A DNA stretch of 64,000 bases from Erwinia sp. (GCA_964016415.1 OZ024666.1:2895310-2959309); one strand, 5' to 3'; counted from the stretch's first letter, positions 1 through 18,841 are shown. Numbers and translations: made by a program. The notes: generated from the letters alone by a model not told the origin.

Positions 1-1554
<1,554 letters not shown>

Positions 1555-1567
1555 TTATCCTCTAATA

Positions 1568-3963
<2,396 letters not shown>

Positions 3964-3983
3964 TCAATCGCTCAATGACCTGA

Positions 3984-4370
<387 letters not shown>

Positions 4371-4470
4371 TCGTCAGTATATAACTCCACAATTGGGAGT
4401 ATTGTCAGACACGTTTTACTTTGTCTGTAGCTCAATCTGAGCCGGAATGCCATTCCTGGCAAGCTTGCGC

Positions 4471-4498
4471 ATTATACGCACCCTGACGCGCAAAGCAA
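4471..4498 (-). promoter_or_regulatory. S10 operon sigma-70 promoter
   Basis: On the minus strand a perfect TATAAT (4471-4476) stands 16 bases from TTGCTT (4493-4498). This puts transcription start near 4463 and gives a leader of roughly 170 bases before rpsJ, about the length known for the E. coli S10 leader. Confidence 0.75.
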
Positions 4499-4570
4499 CC
4501 TCTTTGTCTCTCCGACGTCAGTTTGCCTCGTGGCAAGGTTCGGCATAATCTTACCAGGTCACTCTTTAAA

Positions 4571-4600
4571 CAAAAAAAGAGCGCCGGAGCGCTCTTTTTA
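4571..4600 (-). terminator. Intrinsic terminator of the str operon (after tuf)
   Basis: A 7-bp GC-rich stem, AGAGCGC/GCGCTCT with a CGGA loop (4578-4595), is flanked by an A-run on one side and a T-run on the other. On the minus strand it lies about 40 bases after the tuf stop and ends in a T-run. The symmetry means it could also act on the plus strand. Confidence 0.85.
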
Positions 4601-4639
4601 TTTTCACCATGAAGATGAAATACCAAAATTTATCTGCGA

Positions 4640-5881
<1,242 letters not shown>

Positions 5882-5894
5882 TTAAAACCGTAGC

Positions 5895-8039
<2,145 letters not shown>

Positions 8040-8102
8040 TTAGTAAAACCCAGCAGGTGGTCGACTTAGACGCCCGCTGGGTTAATAACAACTACGAAGC
8101 TG

Positions 8103-9065
<963 letters not shown>

Positions 9066-9122
9066 TTAGCTTTGCTTCGTAAACACGTAATAAATCGCCT
9101 CACGTTACCATGAGGACGCAGA

Positions 9123-9151
9123 ATTTTAGAGCTGGGCAGAAAAGGTGTCAA
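9123..9151 (-). promoter_or_regulatory. str operon promoter
   Basis: On the minus strand a perfect TTGACA (9146-9151) is separated by 17 bases from TAAAAT (9123-9128), about 80 bases before rpsL. This is the same arrangement as the E. coli str promoter, with near-consensus boxes that suit a strong ribosomal operon. Confidence 0.85.
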
Positions 9152-9174
9152 GAAATAACCAGAAAAAGTAGTGA

Positions 9175-9462
9175 TTACCAGGCCATATGTTGCTGATGCC
9201 GGACAGTAAGCCCAACAAAACCAGAGTAGTCTGTCAATATGACACTCTCTGCCAGTTGTGCTGTAAGTCCCCTGGCCATCACATCTTCACGGAGTACGTA
9301 ACAGGTAATCCCCTGTTCTGATAGCACTTTACTCACTGTACTACCAGCGATAGCCGCAAGCACACCGTCTTGTATCAGTAACAGATCATCATCTGCAGAG
9401 ATAAGACGCAGTAATGTGGTCAGATCACATTGATAAGGTGAGCGTGAAAGAGTGTGTAGCAT
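9175..9462 (-). CDS. tusB: Sulfurtransferase complex subunit TusB
   Basis: TusB has 95 residues. With TusC and TusD it forms the complex that relays sulfur from TusA to TusE and MnmA, for 2-thiolation of U34 in the Lys, Glu and Gln tRNAs. The start MLHTLSRSPYQCDLTTLLRL fits the family. It is the last gene of yheO-tusDCB, 7 bases after tusC, and lies just before the str promoter. Confidence 0.93.
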   Translation of the reverse strand: MLHTLSRSPYQCDLTTLLRLISADDDLLLIQDGVLAAIAGSTVSKVLSEQGITCYVLREDVMARGLTAQLAESVILTDYSGFVGLTVRHQQHMAW

Positions 9463-9469
9463 AGTAACC

Positions 9470-9829
9470 TCAGAAAATAATTACTTTCTTGCTGGCAGAC
9501 AATTTTTCTTTCAGCGCTTCAGAAAACAATATCTCTGCGGGAATAATCCACTCGGTCTGCATAGAAACTCCCCTTGTTGCCAGTGAATCAGCGCACACGT
9601 AAAAGTTATCAATGTCGTATAACGGTAATACCCCGAAAGTGAGTGCGTAATGTCTGGCAGAAATACATTGTGGCTCTTGCTTACACTGTAGTTGCAATAC
9701 CCCATCGCCGATAAAAAAAAGTCCGATATCCTCGCTGAGCGCTGACATTGCCAGCACAGCATCCAGACCTTCTCGACCGGCACTGCTGCCATGTGGCGCT
9801 TGCATAAATACTACTGCGATATCACACAT
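9470..9829 (-). CDS. tusC: Sulfurtransferase complex subunit TusC
   Basis: TusC has 119 residues, the expected length, and a DsrF-like fold with the motifs PHGSSAGREGLDA and FFIGDGVLQL. It is a structural partner in the TusBCD hexamer. Its start shares one base with the tusD stop (TAATG junction), which indicates coupling. Confidence 0.94.
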   Translation of the reverse strand: MCDIAVVFMQAPHGSSAGREGLDAVLAMSALSEDIGLFFIGDGVLQLQCKQEPQCISARHYALTFGVLPLYDIDNFYVCADSLATRGVSMQTEWIIPAEILFSEALKEKLSASKKVIIF

Positions 9830-10215
9830 TAAAATTGCACCACTCTCTCTGACATGATTACGGCCTCAGCCAGGGCCCCCAATCCGGTTAAGACAAAACC
9901 TTCCGCCAGATTTGCCTCACACTTCTGCTGCTGTTCAGCCTGTTGTTTGTCTATCACACCCCGTCGCAACGCAGCAGCCACGCAAACATTTAGCGCGACC
10001 TCATGCTCACGCTGCAACTGTTGCCATGCCTGAAGGATATGAAACTCATCGCTTGCCGGGGCAATTAACTCATTCGCGTTCAGTACACCTTCACGATAAA
10101 AAAAGATGCTGTGTAACGAGTGTCCCTCTCGCAACAGTGCCTGAGCAAATTGCAAGGCTGTTGTCGCATTCTGCGTACCATAGGCAGGTCCGGTTACCAG
10201 TAAAACAAAGCGCAT
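9829..10215 (-). CDS. tusD: Sulfurtransferase TusD
   Basis: TusD has 128 residues, the expected length. It carries the active cysteine that accepts persulfide from TusA. That residue appears in [12 protein letters not shown] (around residue 78), where E. coli has Cys78. The start [17 protein letters not shown] and the end ERVVQF are typical. The stop of yheO overlaps its start by one base. Confidence 0.95.
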   Translation of the reverse strand: MRFVLLVTGPAYGTQNATTALQFAQALLREGHSLHSIFFYREGVLNANELIAPASDEFHILQAWQQLQREHEVALNVCVAAALRRGVIDKQQAEQQQKCEANLAEGFVLTGLGALAEAVIMSERVVQF

Positions 10216-10937
10216 CAGCGTTCCTGCCCGCCAGTTTCACCACTCTTGAATTGCCGGATATATAAGTACACCGTGTGTTTTGAGATATTCAACCGCTCAG
10301 CCACCTGATTTATCGCATCTTTAATATCAAAAATACCTTTTTCATGAAGATTAAGCACAATTTGCCGGTTTTTTACGTTATTGGAAACAGTACGATCGGC
10401 ACTGACCTCTTCAATAGTAAACTCCAGTGTCTGCATCACTAAGTCTTCAACTGAGGACGCGAAATTAACTGCGGGGGCAACATCCTGAGCGGCTGGAGGA
10501 ATAAATGTCGCCATAAATTGTGAAAAAGGGACGTCCAGATTCATGTTGATGCAGAGCAACCCGATGACCCGCTCTTGCCCATTACGGATAGCAATGGTGA
10601 GGGACTTCATCAACACGCCGCTTTTCGCCCGGGTAAAATAGGCGCGGGAGACATTGCTTTCGCTTCCCCTCATCTCATGCAGGGTCCGCAGTGCCAGATC
10701 AGTAATGGGGGATCCTATTTTTCGACCGGTATGTTCACCATTAGCGATTCTGATCGCGGAACAATTCAGGTTTTCCAGTGAATGTAACACTATTTCACAA
10801 TGAGATCCGATAAGCATCGCGAGGCCATCGACGACTGACTCATAGGAGGCGAGAATATCAAAATCACTTTGTACGAATGGCTGCTGCTCCGGCAATGTGA
10901 AATCTGAACGCTCTCCTTTAACACGTAAACCCGACAT
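10215..10937 (-). CDS. yheO: YheO-family DNA-binding regulator
   Basis: From the ATG at 10937 the product has 240 residues, the E. coli YheO length. A PAS-like YheO domain fills the N-terminal two thirds, with the conserved [20 protein letters not shown] and [20 protein letters not shown] helix-turn-helix follows ([20 protein letters not shown]). A TTG at 10991 would add 18 residues, but the ATG has an AGGA site and matches the family. It heads the operon with tusDCB. Its target is unknown, and a link to sulfur or tRNA modification is only suggested by context. Confidence 0.9.
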   Translation of the reverse strand: MSGLRVKGERSDFTLPEQQPFVQSDFDILASYESVVDGLAMLIGSHCEIVLHSLENLNCSAIRIANGEHTGRKIGSPITDLALRTLHEMRGSESNVSRAYFTRAKSGVLMKSLTIAIRNGQERVIGLLCINMNLDVPFSQFMATFIPPAAQDVAPAVNFASSVEDLVMQTLEFTIEEVSADRTVSNNVKNRQIVLNLHEKGIFDIKDAINQVAERLNISKHTVYLYIRQFKSGETGGQER

Positions 10938-11111
10938 CAGCTTATCATCCTGTATAGCATAGTTATGACGTTGCCTGTTCTTCTGATTCAAGTGATTTAA
11001 CAGACAGAGTGGGAAGCGGTGCTAAGCTATAGTGTGTTACTGATCGCGACTCAGCTTGATTAGTATGGCAAACACGGAGAACCGCCACAAGGGCTGTGGC
11101 GGCGAAGAACA

Positions 11112-11930
11112 TTACTTGGCTTTAGCTGCTTTTTTCTCTGCAGCAGGTGCTTCAGTATTTTTTTCTTTAACCTCTGGTTTAATATCCAGAAGCTCAACGT
11201 CAAATACCAGTGTTGAATTGACAGGGATACCCGGCACGCCATTTTTGCCATATGCCAGTTGTGGTGGAATCACCAGCTTGATTTTTCCACCTTTCTTGAC
11301 GTGTTTCAGGCCTTCGATCCAGCCAGGAATCACACCATCAAGACGGAAAGAGAGAGGCTGACCATTTTTCACCGAGCTATCAAACTCAGTCCCATCGATC
11401 AACGTACCTACATAGTTAACCACGACAGTGTCGCTGTCTTTTGGCGAGGCGCCTTCACCCTCTTTCTCTACTTTATACAGCAAACCAGAATCGGTTTTTT
11501 TGACACCGGCTTCTTTTGCAAATGCGGCAGCAAAGGCATCACCTTTTTCAGAATTCTCTTTAATTTCACGCTCCATCCGGCTTTGAGCAGCCGTCTGAAC
11601 CTGAACCTCAAAGCTCTTCAGGGTTTTCTCAATTTCCGCATCACTAAGTTTACTCTTGTCAGCAAAAGCATCCTGAGCGCCTGAGATAACCAATGTTTTA
11701 TCCAGAGTAATACCGAGTTTTTCTTGTTCTTTGAGTGCATCATGCATATAGCGCCCCAAAGATGCCCCTAATGCATACGCTGACTGCTGGTCTGCAGTTT
11801 TAAACGCGCTGTTAATTTCAGCAGGTGCCGCTTCTGCCTGGGCAGGTGCGTCAGCCGCAAATACGGTTGCTGAACTGAAAGTAACTGCCATCGCAGTGGC
11901 CAGTAGCGTATACTTAAACAGTGATTTCAT
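11112..11930 (-). CDS. fkpA: Periplasmic FKBP-type peptidyl-prolyl isomerase FkpA
   Basis: The product has 272 residues, starting at MKSLFKYTLLATAMAV behind a GGAGAG site. An N-terminal signal peptide ends around AVFAA. A helical dimerisation domain follows (SAYALGASLGRYM) and then the FKBP domain, with PLSFRLDGVIPGWIEGL and the GGKIKLVIPPQLAYG active-site loop. The tail is Lys/Ala-rich. FkpA folds and protects envelope proteins in the periplasm. An upstream in-frame start at 11969 would put 13 residues before the signal peptide and is less likely. Confidence 0.95.
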   Translation of the reverse strand: MKSLFKYTLLATAMAVTFSSATVFAADAPAQAEAAPAEINSAFKTADQQSAYALGASLGRYMHDALKEQEKLGITLDKTLVISGAQDAFADKSKLSDAEIEKTLKSFEVQVQTAAQSRMEREIKENSEKGDAFAAAFAKEAGVKKTDSGLLYKVEKEGEGASPKDSDTVVVNYVGTLIDGTEFDSSVKNGQPLSFRLDGVIPGWIEGLKHVKKGGKIKLVIPPQLAYGKNGVPGIPVNSTLVFDVELLDIKPEVKEKNTEAPAAEKKAAKAK

Positions 11931-12191
11931 CCATCTCTCCAAAAAACCGAAGCTGAGCCCCGGATACAAGTATCAACCAGAATTGTTACTATAACTGTGC
12001 ATGGGAAAACTATACAATCATACACTTTAATAAAGTAAATATCTGACCATGCTAATTTGTAAAAGTTTCCCCGGCAATTTTAACACCAGGATACCGTAGG
12101 ACTACGAAGCAGCGATTACAAACAATCGGTTCGCGTAACTTCCTGTTTCCAGGAACAGATTTGACCGTATATCATTAGAAAAGGCAACATC

Positions 12192-12410
12192 ATGCAACAA
12201 TCTTCTGTCGAAATGCGACTTGATGCTCTGGAAAGCCGAATCGCTTTTCAGGAACTTACCATTGAAGAATTAAACCAGACGATTATCCATCACCACAAAG
12301 AAATCAGTTTGCTGAAAGAGCAGCTACGTCTTATGGCCGATAAACTGCGTTCAGCATCTTCCTCGATGATTGCTTCTCAGGCAGAAGAAACCCCGCCCCC
12401 GCACTACTGA
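12192..12410 (+). CDS. slyX: SlyX family small coiled-coil protein
   Basis: SlyX has 72 residues and is almost wholly a predicted coiled coil ([18 protein letters not shown]), with a Pro-rich end PPPHY typical of the family. Its function is unknown. It is divergent from fkpA and convergent with slyD, the normal enterobacterial arrangement. Confidence 0.93.
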   Translation: MQQSSVEMRLDALESRIAFQELTIEELNQTIIHHHKEISLLKEQLRLMADKLRSASSSMIASQAEETPPPHY

Positions 12411-12516
12411 CCTGTTATATCATTGTTCTGAAAACAACTTCGAAAAATGGAGCTTCAGCCGATTGAGTTCATTACAAAACTTACGCTTAATACACGAAAT
12501 GCATGTTCAGATACAC

Positions 12517-12541
12517 AAAAGGAGCCGAAGCCCCTTTTTTA
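12517..12541 (-). terminator. Terminator between slyX and slyD
   Basis: On the minus strand GGGGC-TTCG-GCTCC forms a stable UUCG tetraloop hairpin followed by TTTT. On the plus strand it ends in a six-T run. It lies 16 bases after the slyD stop and can serve both convergent genes. Confidence 0.8.
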
Positions 12542-12556
12542 TTTGATGCCATCCGA

Positions 12557-13093
12557 TTAATGGCAACCACAACTTCCATTACCACCACAGCCGCCATGAC
12601 TGTGTTCATGCTCATGATGATGGTCATGCTCACCATGGACGTGACCGTGAGCTAATTCTTCTTCTGTCGCTTCACGAATCGCTACCACTTCTACGGTAAA
12701 GTTGAGGTTCTGGCCAGCCAGCATATGATTGCCATCAACCACAACATGCTCATCTTCAACTTCGGTGATTTCAACCGGGACCGGACCCTGATCTGTTTCA
12801 GCCAGGAAACGCATACCAACCTGAAGTTCATCAACACCCATGAAGACATCTTTCTGCACGCGCTGAACCAGATTATCGTCATACTGACCGTAAGCATCGT
12901 TTGCGGCAATATTGACCTCAAACTTATCCCCGACTTCATGATTTTCCAGTGCTTTCTCGAGACCAGAAATCAGGGAGCCATGACCGTGCAAATAGTCCAG
13001 CGGAGCGCTCACTGTAGACTCATCAACCAGCACACCATCTTCTGTACGTACCTGGTATGCCAGGCTGACCACAAGGTCTTTAGCAACTTTCAT
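12557..13093 (-). CDS. slyD: FKBP-type peptidyl-prolyl isomerase SlyD, metal-binding
   Basis: SlyD has 178 residues. An FKBP domain is split by an insert-in-flap chaperone domain (GDKFEVNIAANDAYGQYDD). The C-terminal tail is rich in His and Cys (HVHGEHDHHHEHEHSHGG, then GGNGSCGCH). In E. coli that tail binds nickel and supplies it to the hydrogenase maturation proteins HypA and HypB. The tail is somewhat shorter than in E. coli (196 residues) but keeps the metal ligands. Confidence 0.95.
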   Translation of the reverse strand: MKVAKDLVVSLAYQVRTEDGVLVDESTVSAPLDYLHGHGSLISGLEKALENHEVGDKFEVNIAANDAYGQYDDNLVQRVQKDVFMGVDELQVGMRFLAETDQGPVPVEITEVEDEHVVVDGNHMLAGQNLNFTVEVVAIREATEEELAHGHVHGEHDHHHEHEHSHGGCGGNGSCGCH

Positions 13094-13219
13094 GATAACT
13101 CCTAACCGTTAAGTGTCCCTTTGGCTCTCTGCATGTATATTGGCGTTATGCCGCAGATAATGTATCAGATTGTCTCTCAGCTGACGACTTTCTGAAACGG
13201 ATATCTCCCTTCAGGAGAG

Positions 13220-13411
13220 CTATTCTGTACGAAAACGTGCAATAGGGGCCAATTTTTCAAATGCCTCGGGAGTCTTCTCCATGGTTTCAGTCACGCTGTG
13301 ACCACAATGGGCGCACTCGGCGTGATGCCGGTTATCCTGAAACCAGTATGCCAGTGTGTCGCTATGCTGGCAGGCTGGACATATCGCGCCAGCAATGAAT
13401 CTTTTCCGCAT
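13220..13411 (-). CDS. yheV: YheV family putative zinc ribbon protein
   Basis: From the ATG at 13411 (MRKRFIAGAICPACQHSD) the product has 63 residues, close to E. coli YheV (66). Two CxxC pairs (CPAC and CAHC) indicate a zinc ribbon. An upstream in-frame start at 13465 would overlap kefB and add 18 unrelated residues. The gene lies 13 bases after kefB, as in relatives. Its function is unknown. Confidence 0.87.
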   Translation of the reverse strand: MRKRFIAGAICPACQHSDTLAYWFQDNRHHAECAHCGHSVTETMEKTPEAFEKLAPIARFRTE

Positions 13412-13424
13412 CCTGTCTCTTCCT

Positions 13425-15230
13425 CTACTCCAATTCATCCCATTCATTAAACTGGCGTTTTTCATTTTTCATCTCAGCCTGAAAAATGTCTTCCAGTTCT
13501 CGTCTTGCTTCTTTCGCGCGGGATATCTGCTGACTGTCAGTATGATTGGGCATCAGCTCTCGTAACATGCGCATATCGAGACGGCGAAAATTTTGTTGTG
13601 CGCGGAACGCCTGATGAGGATGCATGCCCAGCGATAATAAGGCTTTCCTTCCCAAATCCAGTGCGCTGGAAAATGTTTCCCGGGAGAAGTATTTGACACC
13701 AACTTGCAGCAGCTCATGGGCTTCTACACGACCACGGGCGCGAGCCAGGATCTGCAAGTGAGGAAAATGGTGCTGACACAAATGCACGATTTTCATACTG
13801 TCCTCCGGACCATTACTGGTAATCACTATCGATTGCGCTGTTTCAGCACCGGCTGCTCTGAGTAACTCTAATTCAGTGGCATCACCATAATAGACTTTAT
13901 AACCATATTTGCGCATCAGGCTCACCGCACTGATATCCCGCTCTAAAACCGTAATACGTTTTTCATTTGCCATGAGTAAACGTGCTACAACCTGACCGAA
14001 GCGCCCAAACCCAACCACAATCACCTCAGGTTTATCATCTTCAACAAAATGCTTCTCATCATGCTCTTCGGACGGATTGAAACGACGGGCTAGTATTTTA
14101 TCAATAAGTTGCATCAACAGCGGAGTGGTCATCATGGAAAGCGTCACAACCACCAGCAGCAACGGCATTTGATCACCTTTGAACAATTTCGCTGATGAGG
14201 CGGCGGAAAACAGCACGAACGCGAATTCACCGCCCTGGCTCAGTACACCTGCAAACTGCAATCGCTCTGAACTTCGTATCCCGTAGAGACGCGACAGCAG
14301 ATAAAGCACCAGCGCTTTGATACTCACCAGTAACAGAACGCCTGACAATATTTCTTTTAAATGGGTATATAGCACCCCTATGTTGAGGGCCATACCAACA
14401 GAGATAAAGAACAACCCCAACAGTAAGCCTTTGAAAGGGTCGATGGCTGTTTCCAATTCATGGCGGTATTCACTTTCCGCCAGTAAGATGCCAGCGATAA
14501 ATGTCCCCAACGCCATCGACAATCCGAGACTGTCCATAAACAGTGCCGATCCCAGCACTAATAACAGCGTGGCGGCAGTGAATACTTCACGTACCCCTGA
14601 GCTGGCAATAAAACGCAAAATCGGCCGTAAAAGATAGCGTCCGCCCAATAACATCCCGGCGAAAGCCAACACTTTGATGCCGACCGTATGCCAGTCTGGC
14701 CTGCCATTGTCATCTCCGGCTAATAATGGCACCAGTGCCAGTGCAGGTATTACCGCTAAGTCCTGAAACAACAATACTGAAAAACCAAGCTGCCCGGCTT
14801 CACTGCGATTCATCCCTTTATCCCGCATCACCTGCAGTGCCATCGCAGTAGAGGACATGGCCAGCCCGATACCACCAATCAACGCGGCCTGCCACGAAAA
14901 ATCGCTGTACCATAGTAATGCCCCAAGAATCGCGGCACTGAATAATACGTGAGCTGTACCAACACCAAAAATAGAGCGCCTCAATGCCCACAATTTCGCA
15001 GGATTGAGCTCCAGCCCGATGATGAACATCAGAAACACCACGCCCATTTCAGAAAAGTGCAGAATCTCAGCAACATCGCTGATAAAACCCAACCCCCAGG
15101 GACCAATGGCAATCCCTGCCAGCAGATAGCCTAAGACAGCTCCGATTCCCAGGCGTGCAGCCACCGGCACTGCAATCACGGCAGCAAACAGATAGACAAT
15201 CCCCACCATCAGTAAATCATGCCCTATCAT
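13425..15230 (-). CDS. kefB: Glutathione-regulated potassium/proton antiporter KefB
   Basis: The protein has 601 residues. The first 380 or so are a CPA2-type membrane domain of about 12 helices, with [20 protein letters not shown] and [11 protein letters not shown] cytosolic RCK/TrkA-N domain follows ([17 protein letters not shown], the GxGxxG nucleotide site). KefB exports potassium and acidifies the cytoplasm when glutathione adducts of electrophiles bind. The start overlaps the kefG stop by one base, so the channel and its ancillary subunit are probably co-translated. Confidence 0.96.
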   Translation of the reverse strand: MIGHDLLMVGIVYLFAAVIAVPVAARLGIGAVLGYLLAGIAIGPWGLGFISDVAEILHFSEMGVVFLMFIIGLELNPAKLWALRRSIFGVGTAHVLFSAAILGALLWYSDFSWQAALIGGIGLAMSSTAMALQVMRDKGMNRSEAGQLGFSVLLFQDLAVIPALALVPLLAGDDNGRPDWHTVGIKVLAFAGMLLGGRYLLRPILRFIASSGVREVFTAATLLLVLGSALFMDSLGLSMALGTFIAGILLAESEYRHELETAIDPFKGLLLGLFFISVGMALNIGVLYTHLKEILSGVLLLVSIKALVLYLLSRLYGIRSSERLQFAGVLSQGGEFAFVLFSAASSAKLFKGDQMPLLLVVVTLSMMTTPLLMQLIDKILARRFNPSEEHDEKHFVEDDKPEVIVVGFGRFGQVVARLLMANEKRITVLERDISAVSLMRKYGYKVYYGDATELELLRAAGAETAQSIVITSNGPEDSMKIVHLCQHHFPHLQILARARGRVEAHELLQVGVKYFSRETFSSALDLGRKALLSLGMHPHQAFRAQQNFRRLDMRMLRELMPNHTDSQQISRAKEARRELEDIFQAEMKNEKRQFNEWDELE

Positions 15231-15775
15231 CAGAAGTCCCCCAGTTCAGGGTTAGCCAGCCAGTCAGCATAGGCACGGGCCTGGTGATGCAAATGTTCTG
15301 CTGGCTGTCGGCGGGCGTTATAAATTACCAGTGGGGTTATCCAGCGCATACGACACATTTGCGCCGTGAGTTGAAATGGAATGATAATCTCCGTGAGCGG
15401 ATAATGATTAACACCGCCAGGATGATAAGAGGTCTGAGGTTCACCCGTGGTGATCACGCTACGCCAGTATTTTCCCTGCAATTGATCACCCCCGGGGCCG
15501 CTGGCAAATCCACGTGATAGCACACGATCCAACCACTCTTTGAGTAAAGCCGGGCAGCTGTAGGTGAACAATGGATGCTGAAAAATAATCACATCATGTT
15601 CACGTAGTAACTGCTGTTCACGATGGATATCGATAAAAAAATCAGGATAGTGCGCATAGAGATCATGTACCATGACATGCGACAGGTGCTTTACCGGTTG
15701 CAGTAGTCGATGATTGGCTCTTGAATCCTGCGACTCAGGATGGGCATAAAGCAGCAAAATTTTGGGTGACTGCAT
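15230..15775 (-). CDS. kefG: KefB ancillary quinone oxidoreductase KefG
   Basis: The product has 181 residues from the ATG at 15775; a GTG one codon upstream is the other option. It is a flavodoxin-like NAD(P)H:quinone oxidoreductase with [32 protein letters not shown] and [16 protein letters not shown]. KefG is needed for full KefB activity and binds it at the inner face of the membrane. Confidence 0.94.
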   Translation of the reverse strand: MQSPKILLLYAHPESQDSRANHRLLQPVKHLSHVMVHDLYAHYPDFFIDIHREQQLLREHDVIIFQHPLFTYSCPALLKEWLDRVLSRGFASGPGGDQLQGKYWRSVITTGEPQTSYHPGGVNHYPLTEIIIPFQLTAQMCRMRWITPLVIYNARRQPAEHLHHQARAYADWLANPELGDF

Positions 15776-15900
15776 CACTGTTCCTCTTTAAATCATCGTC
15801 ACAATCAAGAAATTTCGCTACCATGCGAGGCAGTTAGGGAGATAGCATCACCCACTCCAGTTTATAATGTAATTTAACATATTTATTAAATGCGGCGCTT

Positions 15901-17808
15901 ATGATTCTCTTTTCTTCGTTACAGATCCGGCGCGGTATCCGTGTCTTACTCGATAATGCTTCTGCAACCATTAACCCTGGACAAAAAGTCGGTCTGGTGG
16001 GAAAAAATGGGTGTGGTAAATCTACCTTGCTGGCGTTACTAAAAAATGAGATTAGTGCCGATGCCGGGAGCTTTACTTATCCCGGAAACTGGTCACTGGC
16101 GTGGGTGAATCAGGAAACCCCCGCATTACCACTTCCTGCTATCGAGTATGTCATTGATGGTGATCGCGAATATCGCCAGCTTGAACAAGCCCTTCAACAT
16201 GCCAACAACCAAAATGACGGCAATGCTATCGCCCTGATACACAGTAAGCTTGATGCAATACAAGCATGGACTATTCAGGCACGGGCGGCCACATTACTGC
16301 ATGGATTGGGATTCTCACAGCACCAATTGCAACAACCCGTCAGTGACTTTTCCGGGGGATGGCGTATGCGTCTGAATCTTGCACAGGCGTTGATCTGTCG
16401 TTCCGACTTGCTGCTGCTCGATGAGCCGACCAACCATCTCGATTTGGATGCAGTTATCTGGCTGGAACGCTGGCTGAAAAACTATCCCGGCACACTATTG
16501 CTCATTTCACATGATCGGGACTTCCTCGATCCAGTGGTCGATAAAATTATCCATATTGAGCAGCAGACACTGTTTGAGTACACCGGCAACTACAGTTCAT
16601 TTGAAGCACAGCGCGCAACACGTCTGGCACAGCAACAATCTCTGTTTGACAATCAACAACAAAAAATTGCGCATTTGCAGAGTTTTATCGATCGTTTCAA
16701 AGCCAAGGCCAGCAAAGCCAAACAAGCACAAAGCCGGATTAAAATGCTGGAAAGGATGGAGCAAATCGCTCCGGCCCACAGCGATAATCCGTTTACTTTC
16801 CACTTTCGCGAACCTGAAAGTCTGCCAAGCCCACTGATAAATATGGAAAATGTCAGTGCAGGGTATGGTAATAAAAGAGTGCTGAACGCGATAAAGCTGA
16901 ACCTGGTACCGGGATCGCGTATCGGGCTGCTGGGACGTAATGGTGCAGGTAAATCAACACTGATAAAATTACTCGCCGGAGAGCTCGCGCCGCTTACGGG
17001 CGATATCGGTCTGGCGAAAGGGGTTAAACTGGGTTATTTCGCTCAACATCAACTTGAGTTTTTGCGTGCAGATGAGTCACCACTACAACATTTGGTGCGT
17101 CTGGCACCTCAGGTGCCGGAGCAACAATTACGCGACTACCTCGGTGGGTTTGGTTTTCAGGGTGAAACGGTCAGTCAGTCTACGGCACGATTCTCCGGAG
17201 GAGAAAAAGCACGGCTAGTGCTGGCACTGATTGTCTGGCAACGCCCTAACCTGCTTTTACTGGATGAACCGACAAACCATCTTGACCTTGATATGCGCCA
17301 GGCATTAACCGAAGCGTTAATCGACTTCTCCGGAGCGTTGGTGGTTGTATCCCACGATCGCCATTTGATACGTTCCACTACCGATGACCTCTATCTGGTC
17401 GATGCTGGTAACGTCTTACCTTTCGAGGGAGACCTGGATGATTATCAGCAATGGCTTAGCGATCAACAAAAAAACCTCCACAACGACGCTAATGAGAACG
17501 TCTCTGCAGACATGACTCACACAGCCCAGGCCCGTAAAGATCAAAAAAGAAAGGAAGCCGAGTTACGCACAAAGACTCAGCCACTGCGTAAACAAATTGA
17601 GAAACTCGAACGGGAAATTGATGCGCTCAATGCTCAACTCGACAGCCTCGAGCAACAACTGGCTGACTCTGCACTGTATGAACAGTCACAAAAGAAATTG
17701 CTTACCGAGACGTTGCAACAACAGGTAATACTGCGTACTTCACTGGAAAGCAAAGAACAAGCCTGGCTTGACGCCCAGGAGCAACTGGAGGCGTTAATCA
17801 GCGCATAA
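15901..17808 (+). CDS. yheS: ABC-F family ATPase YheS
   Basis: The protein has 635 residues with two ABC modules and no membrane segment. The first module has GLVGKNGCGKSTLLALL, FSGGWRMRLNLAQAL and LLLLDEPTNHLDLD. The second has GLLGRNGAGKSTLIKLL, FSGGEKARLVLALIV and a second DEPTNHLD. A P-site-interaction linker lies between them (around residues 240-285), and the last 110 residues form a coiled coil. ABC-F proteins act on ribosomes to relieve stalled translation. It is divergent from kefGB. Confidence 0.95.
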   Translation: MILFSSLQIRRGIRVLLDNASATINPGQKVGLVGKNGCGKSTLLALLKNEISADAGSFTYPGNWSLAWVNQETPALPLPAIEYVIDGDREYRQLEQALQHANNQNDGNAIALIHSKLDAIQAWTIQARAATLLHGLGFSQHQLQQPVSDFSGGWRMRLNLAQALICRSDLLLLDEPTNHLDLDAVIWLERWLKNYPGTLLLISHDRDFLDPVVDKIIHIEQQTLFEYTGNYSSFEAQRATRLAQQQSLFDNQQQKIAHLQSFIDRFKAKASKAKQAQSRIKMLERMEQIAPAHSDNPFTFHFREPESLPSPLINMENVSAGYGNKRVLNAIKLNLVPGSRIGLLGRNGAGKSTLIKLLAGELAPLTGDIGLAKGVKLGYFAQHQLEFLRADESPLQHLVRLAPQVPEQQLRDYLGGFGFQGETVSQSTARFSGGEKARLVLALIVWQRPNLLLLDEPTNHLDLDMRQALTEALIDFSGALVVVSHDRHLIRSTTDDLYLVDAGNVLPFEGDLDDYQQWLSDQQKNLHNDANENVSADMTHTAQARKDQKRKEAELRTKTQPLRKQIEKLEREIDALNAQLDSLEQQLADSALYEQSQKKLLTETLQQQVILRTSLESKEQAWLDAQEQLEALISA

Positions 17809-17823
17809 TACGATAAGCGCTAC

Positions 17824-17860
17824 CACCTGGTGAAAACGACACATCACCAGGTGAGTTTTA
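17824..17860 (+). terminator. Terminator after yheS
   Basis: A perfect 10-bp stem, CACCTGGTGA/TCACCAGGTG (17824-17833 and 17844-17853), is followed by AGTTTTA. It begins 16 bases after the yheS stop. Confidence 0.75.
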
Positions 17861-17918
17861 CCTTTAGGTTTTACCCGGCTAAAAGATTAGCACGCAACAA
17901 TCTGTCTCCGAACAACGA

Positions 17919-18521
17919 TCAGTGCCAGATCAACAGTACACACGCCGCAGTTAATCCCCCCATCGTGACATTGAAGATCAACCAGGCTCGGCGGCTACGC
18001 AGAATTTTACCAATTAACGTCCCGAAGCCGAGCCAGACAATGCCCGCGACCAGATTCACCAGCGCCATACCGAAACTGATGGCGATTACCGAACCCTGAT
18101 AAGCATCGCCCGCTAAACTAAAGCTACTCACTGCACCAAGCGCCATCAACCAGGCTTTAGGATTGATCAATTGCAGTATCCCACCCTGCCAGAAAGGCAT
18201 GGGGGTTGTCTGTGTTACTTCTGTATCCAGTTTTTCATAAGCGGCCGTGGCAATTTTCCATGCCAGCCATAGCAAATAAAGGCTGCCGGCTATTTTCAAA
18301 AACAGATGCAGGGAGGGATAAAGCAGGATCAAACCTCCGACACCAAAAGCCACCATAAGCAGCATGGTCTGCATACCCAGCATGATGCCAAAGAGCAACC
18401 AGAGTGAACGCAGAAAGCCAAAATTTGCACCTGCAGCGGTCAGTAACATATTGTTCGGACCGGGTGTAATCGCAGCCACCCACAAAAAACCCAGCATCGA
18501 AAAAAACAGACTCAGCTCCAT
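17919..18521 (-). CDS. LysE/RhtB family amino acid exporter
   Basis: The product has 200 residues and about six hydrophobic segments. The family signature ITPGPNNMLLTAAGANFGF lies near the N-terminus. WQGGILQLINPKAWLMALGA follows in the middle, the position of the conserved NPK region. LysE/RhtB proteins export amino acids such as lysine, homoserine, cysteine or threonine; the substrate cannot be read from sequence. The gene lies on the opposite strand where relatives carry yheT (between yheS and yheU), so it looks like an insertion or replacement here. Confidence 0.85.
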   Translation of the reverse strand: MELSLFFSMLGFLWVAAITPGPNNMLLTAAGANFGFLRSLWLLFGIMLGMQTMLLMVAFGVGGLILLYPSLHLFLKIAGSLYLLWLAWKIATAAYEKLDTEVTQTTPMPFWQGGILQLINPKAWLMALGAVSSFSLAGDAYQGSVIAISFGMALVNLVAGIVWLGFGTLIGKILRSRRAWLIFNVTMGGLTAACVLLIWH

Positions 18522-18841
18522 TTGAGTGAAGACTCCTGATTCACAAAAGAGAAACAGTCACAGAGGCTAACAAGGCGTAACAAATCCTACAATAGCTGCT
18601 GCAGTAAATTTTCCGCCTCAGAAAAAACCATTCGGCTGAACGACCCTCAGCCTGTGAATCGACAATCAACGCCAGCTTGTGATCAGCAGCGTTTTGGCCC
18701 ACTCGAAATTCAAAAGCAGTTACTATAGGCTGAATAGCAGTTTCCACCGATGCAACTGAAGTCAGCAAGCAGATTGGTGACACGGTTACCCACTGATTCT
18801 CTATGAAATACGAGGCTGACCCTGTGTCAGAGTACTAAATA
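18522..18841. other. Intergenic stretch, no gene recognised
   Basis: This 320-base gap separates the exporter from yheU. An 80-codon open frame on the minus strand (18541-18783) has no family likeness or convincing start. The stretch should hold the promoters of the two divergent genes, and may hold worn remains of whatever preceded the exporter. I recognise no yheT remnant. Confidence 0.5.

Noticed and set aside
18541-18783. An 80-codon minus-strand frame upstream of the LysE-type gene.
   Set aside because: No recognisable domain, no clear ribosome binding site, and a composition like other chance frames in the window.
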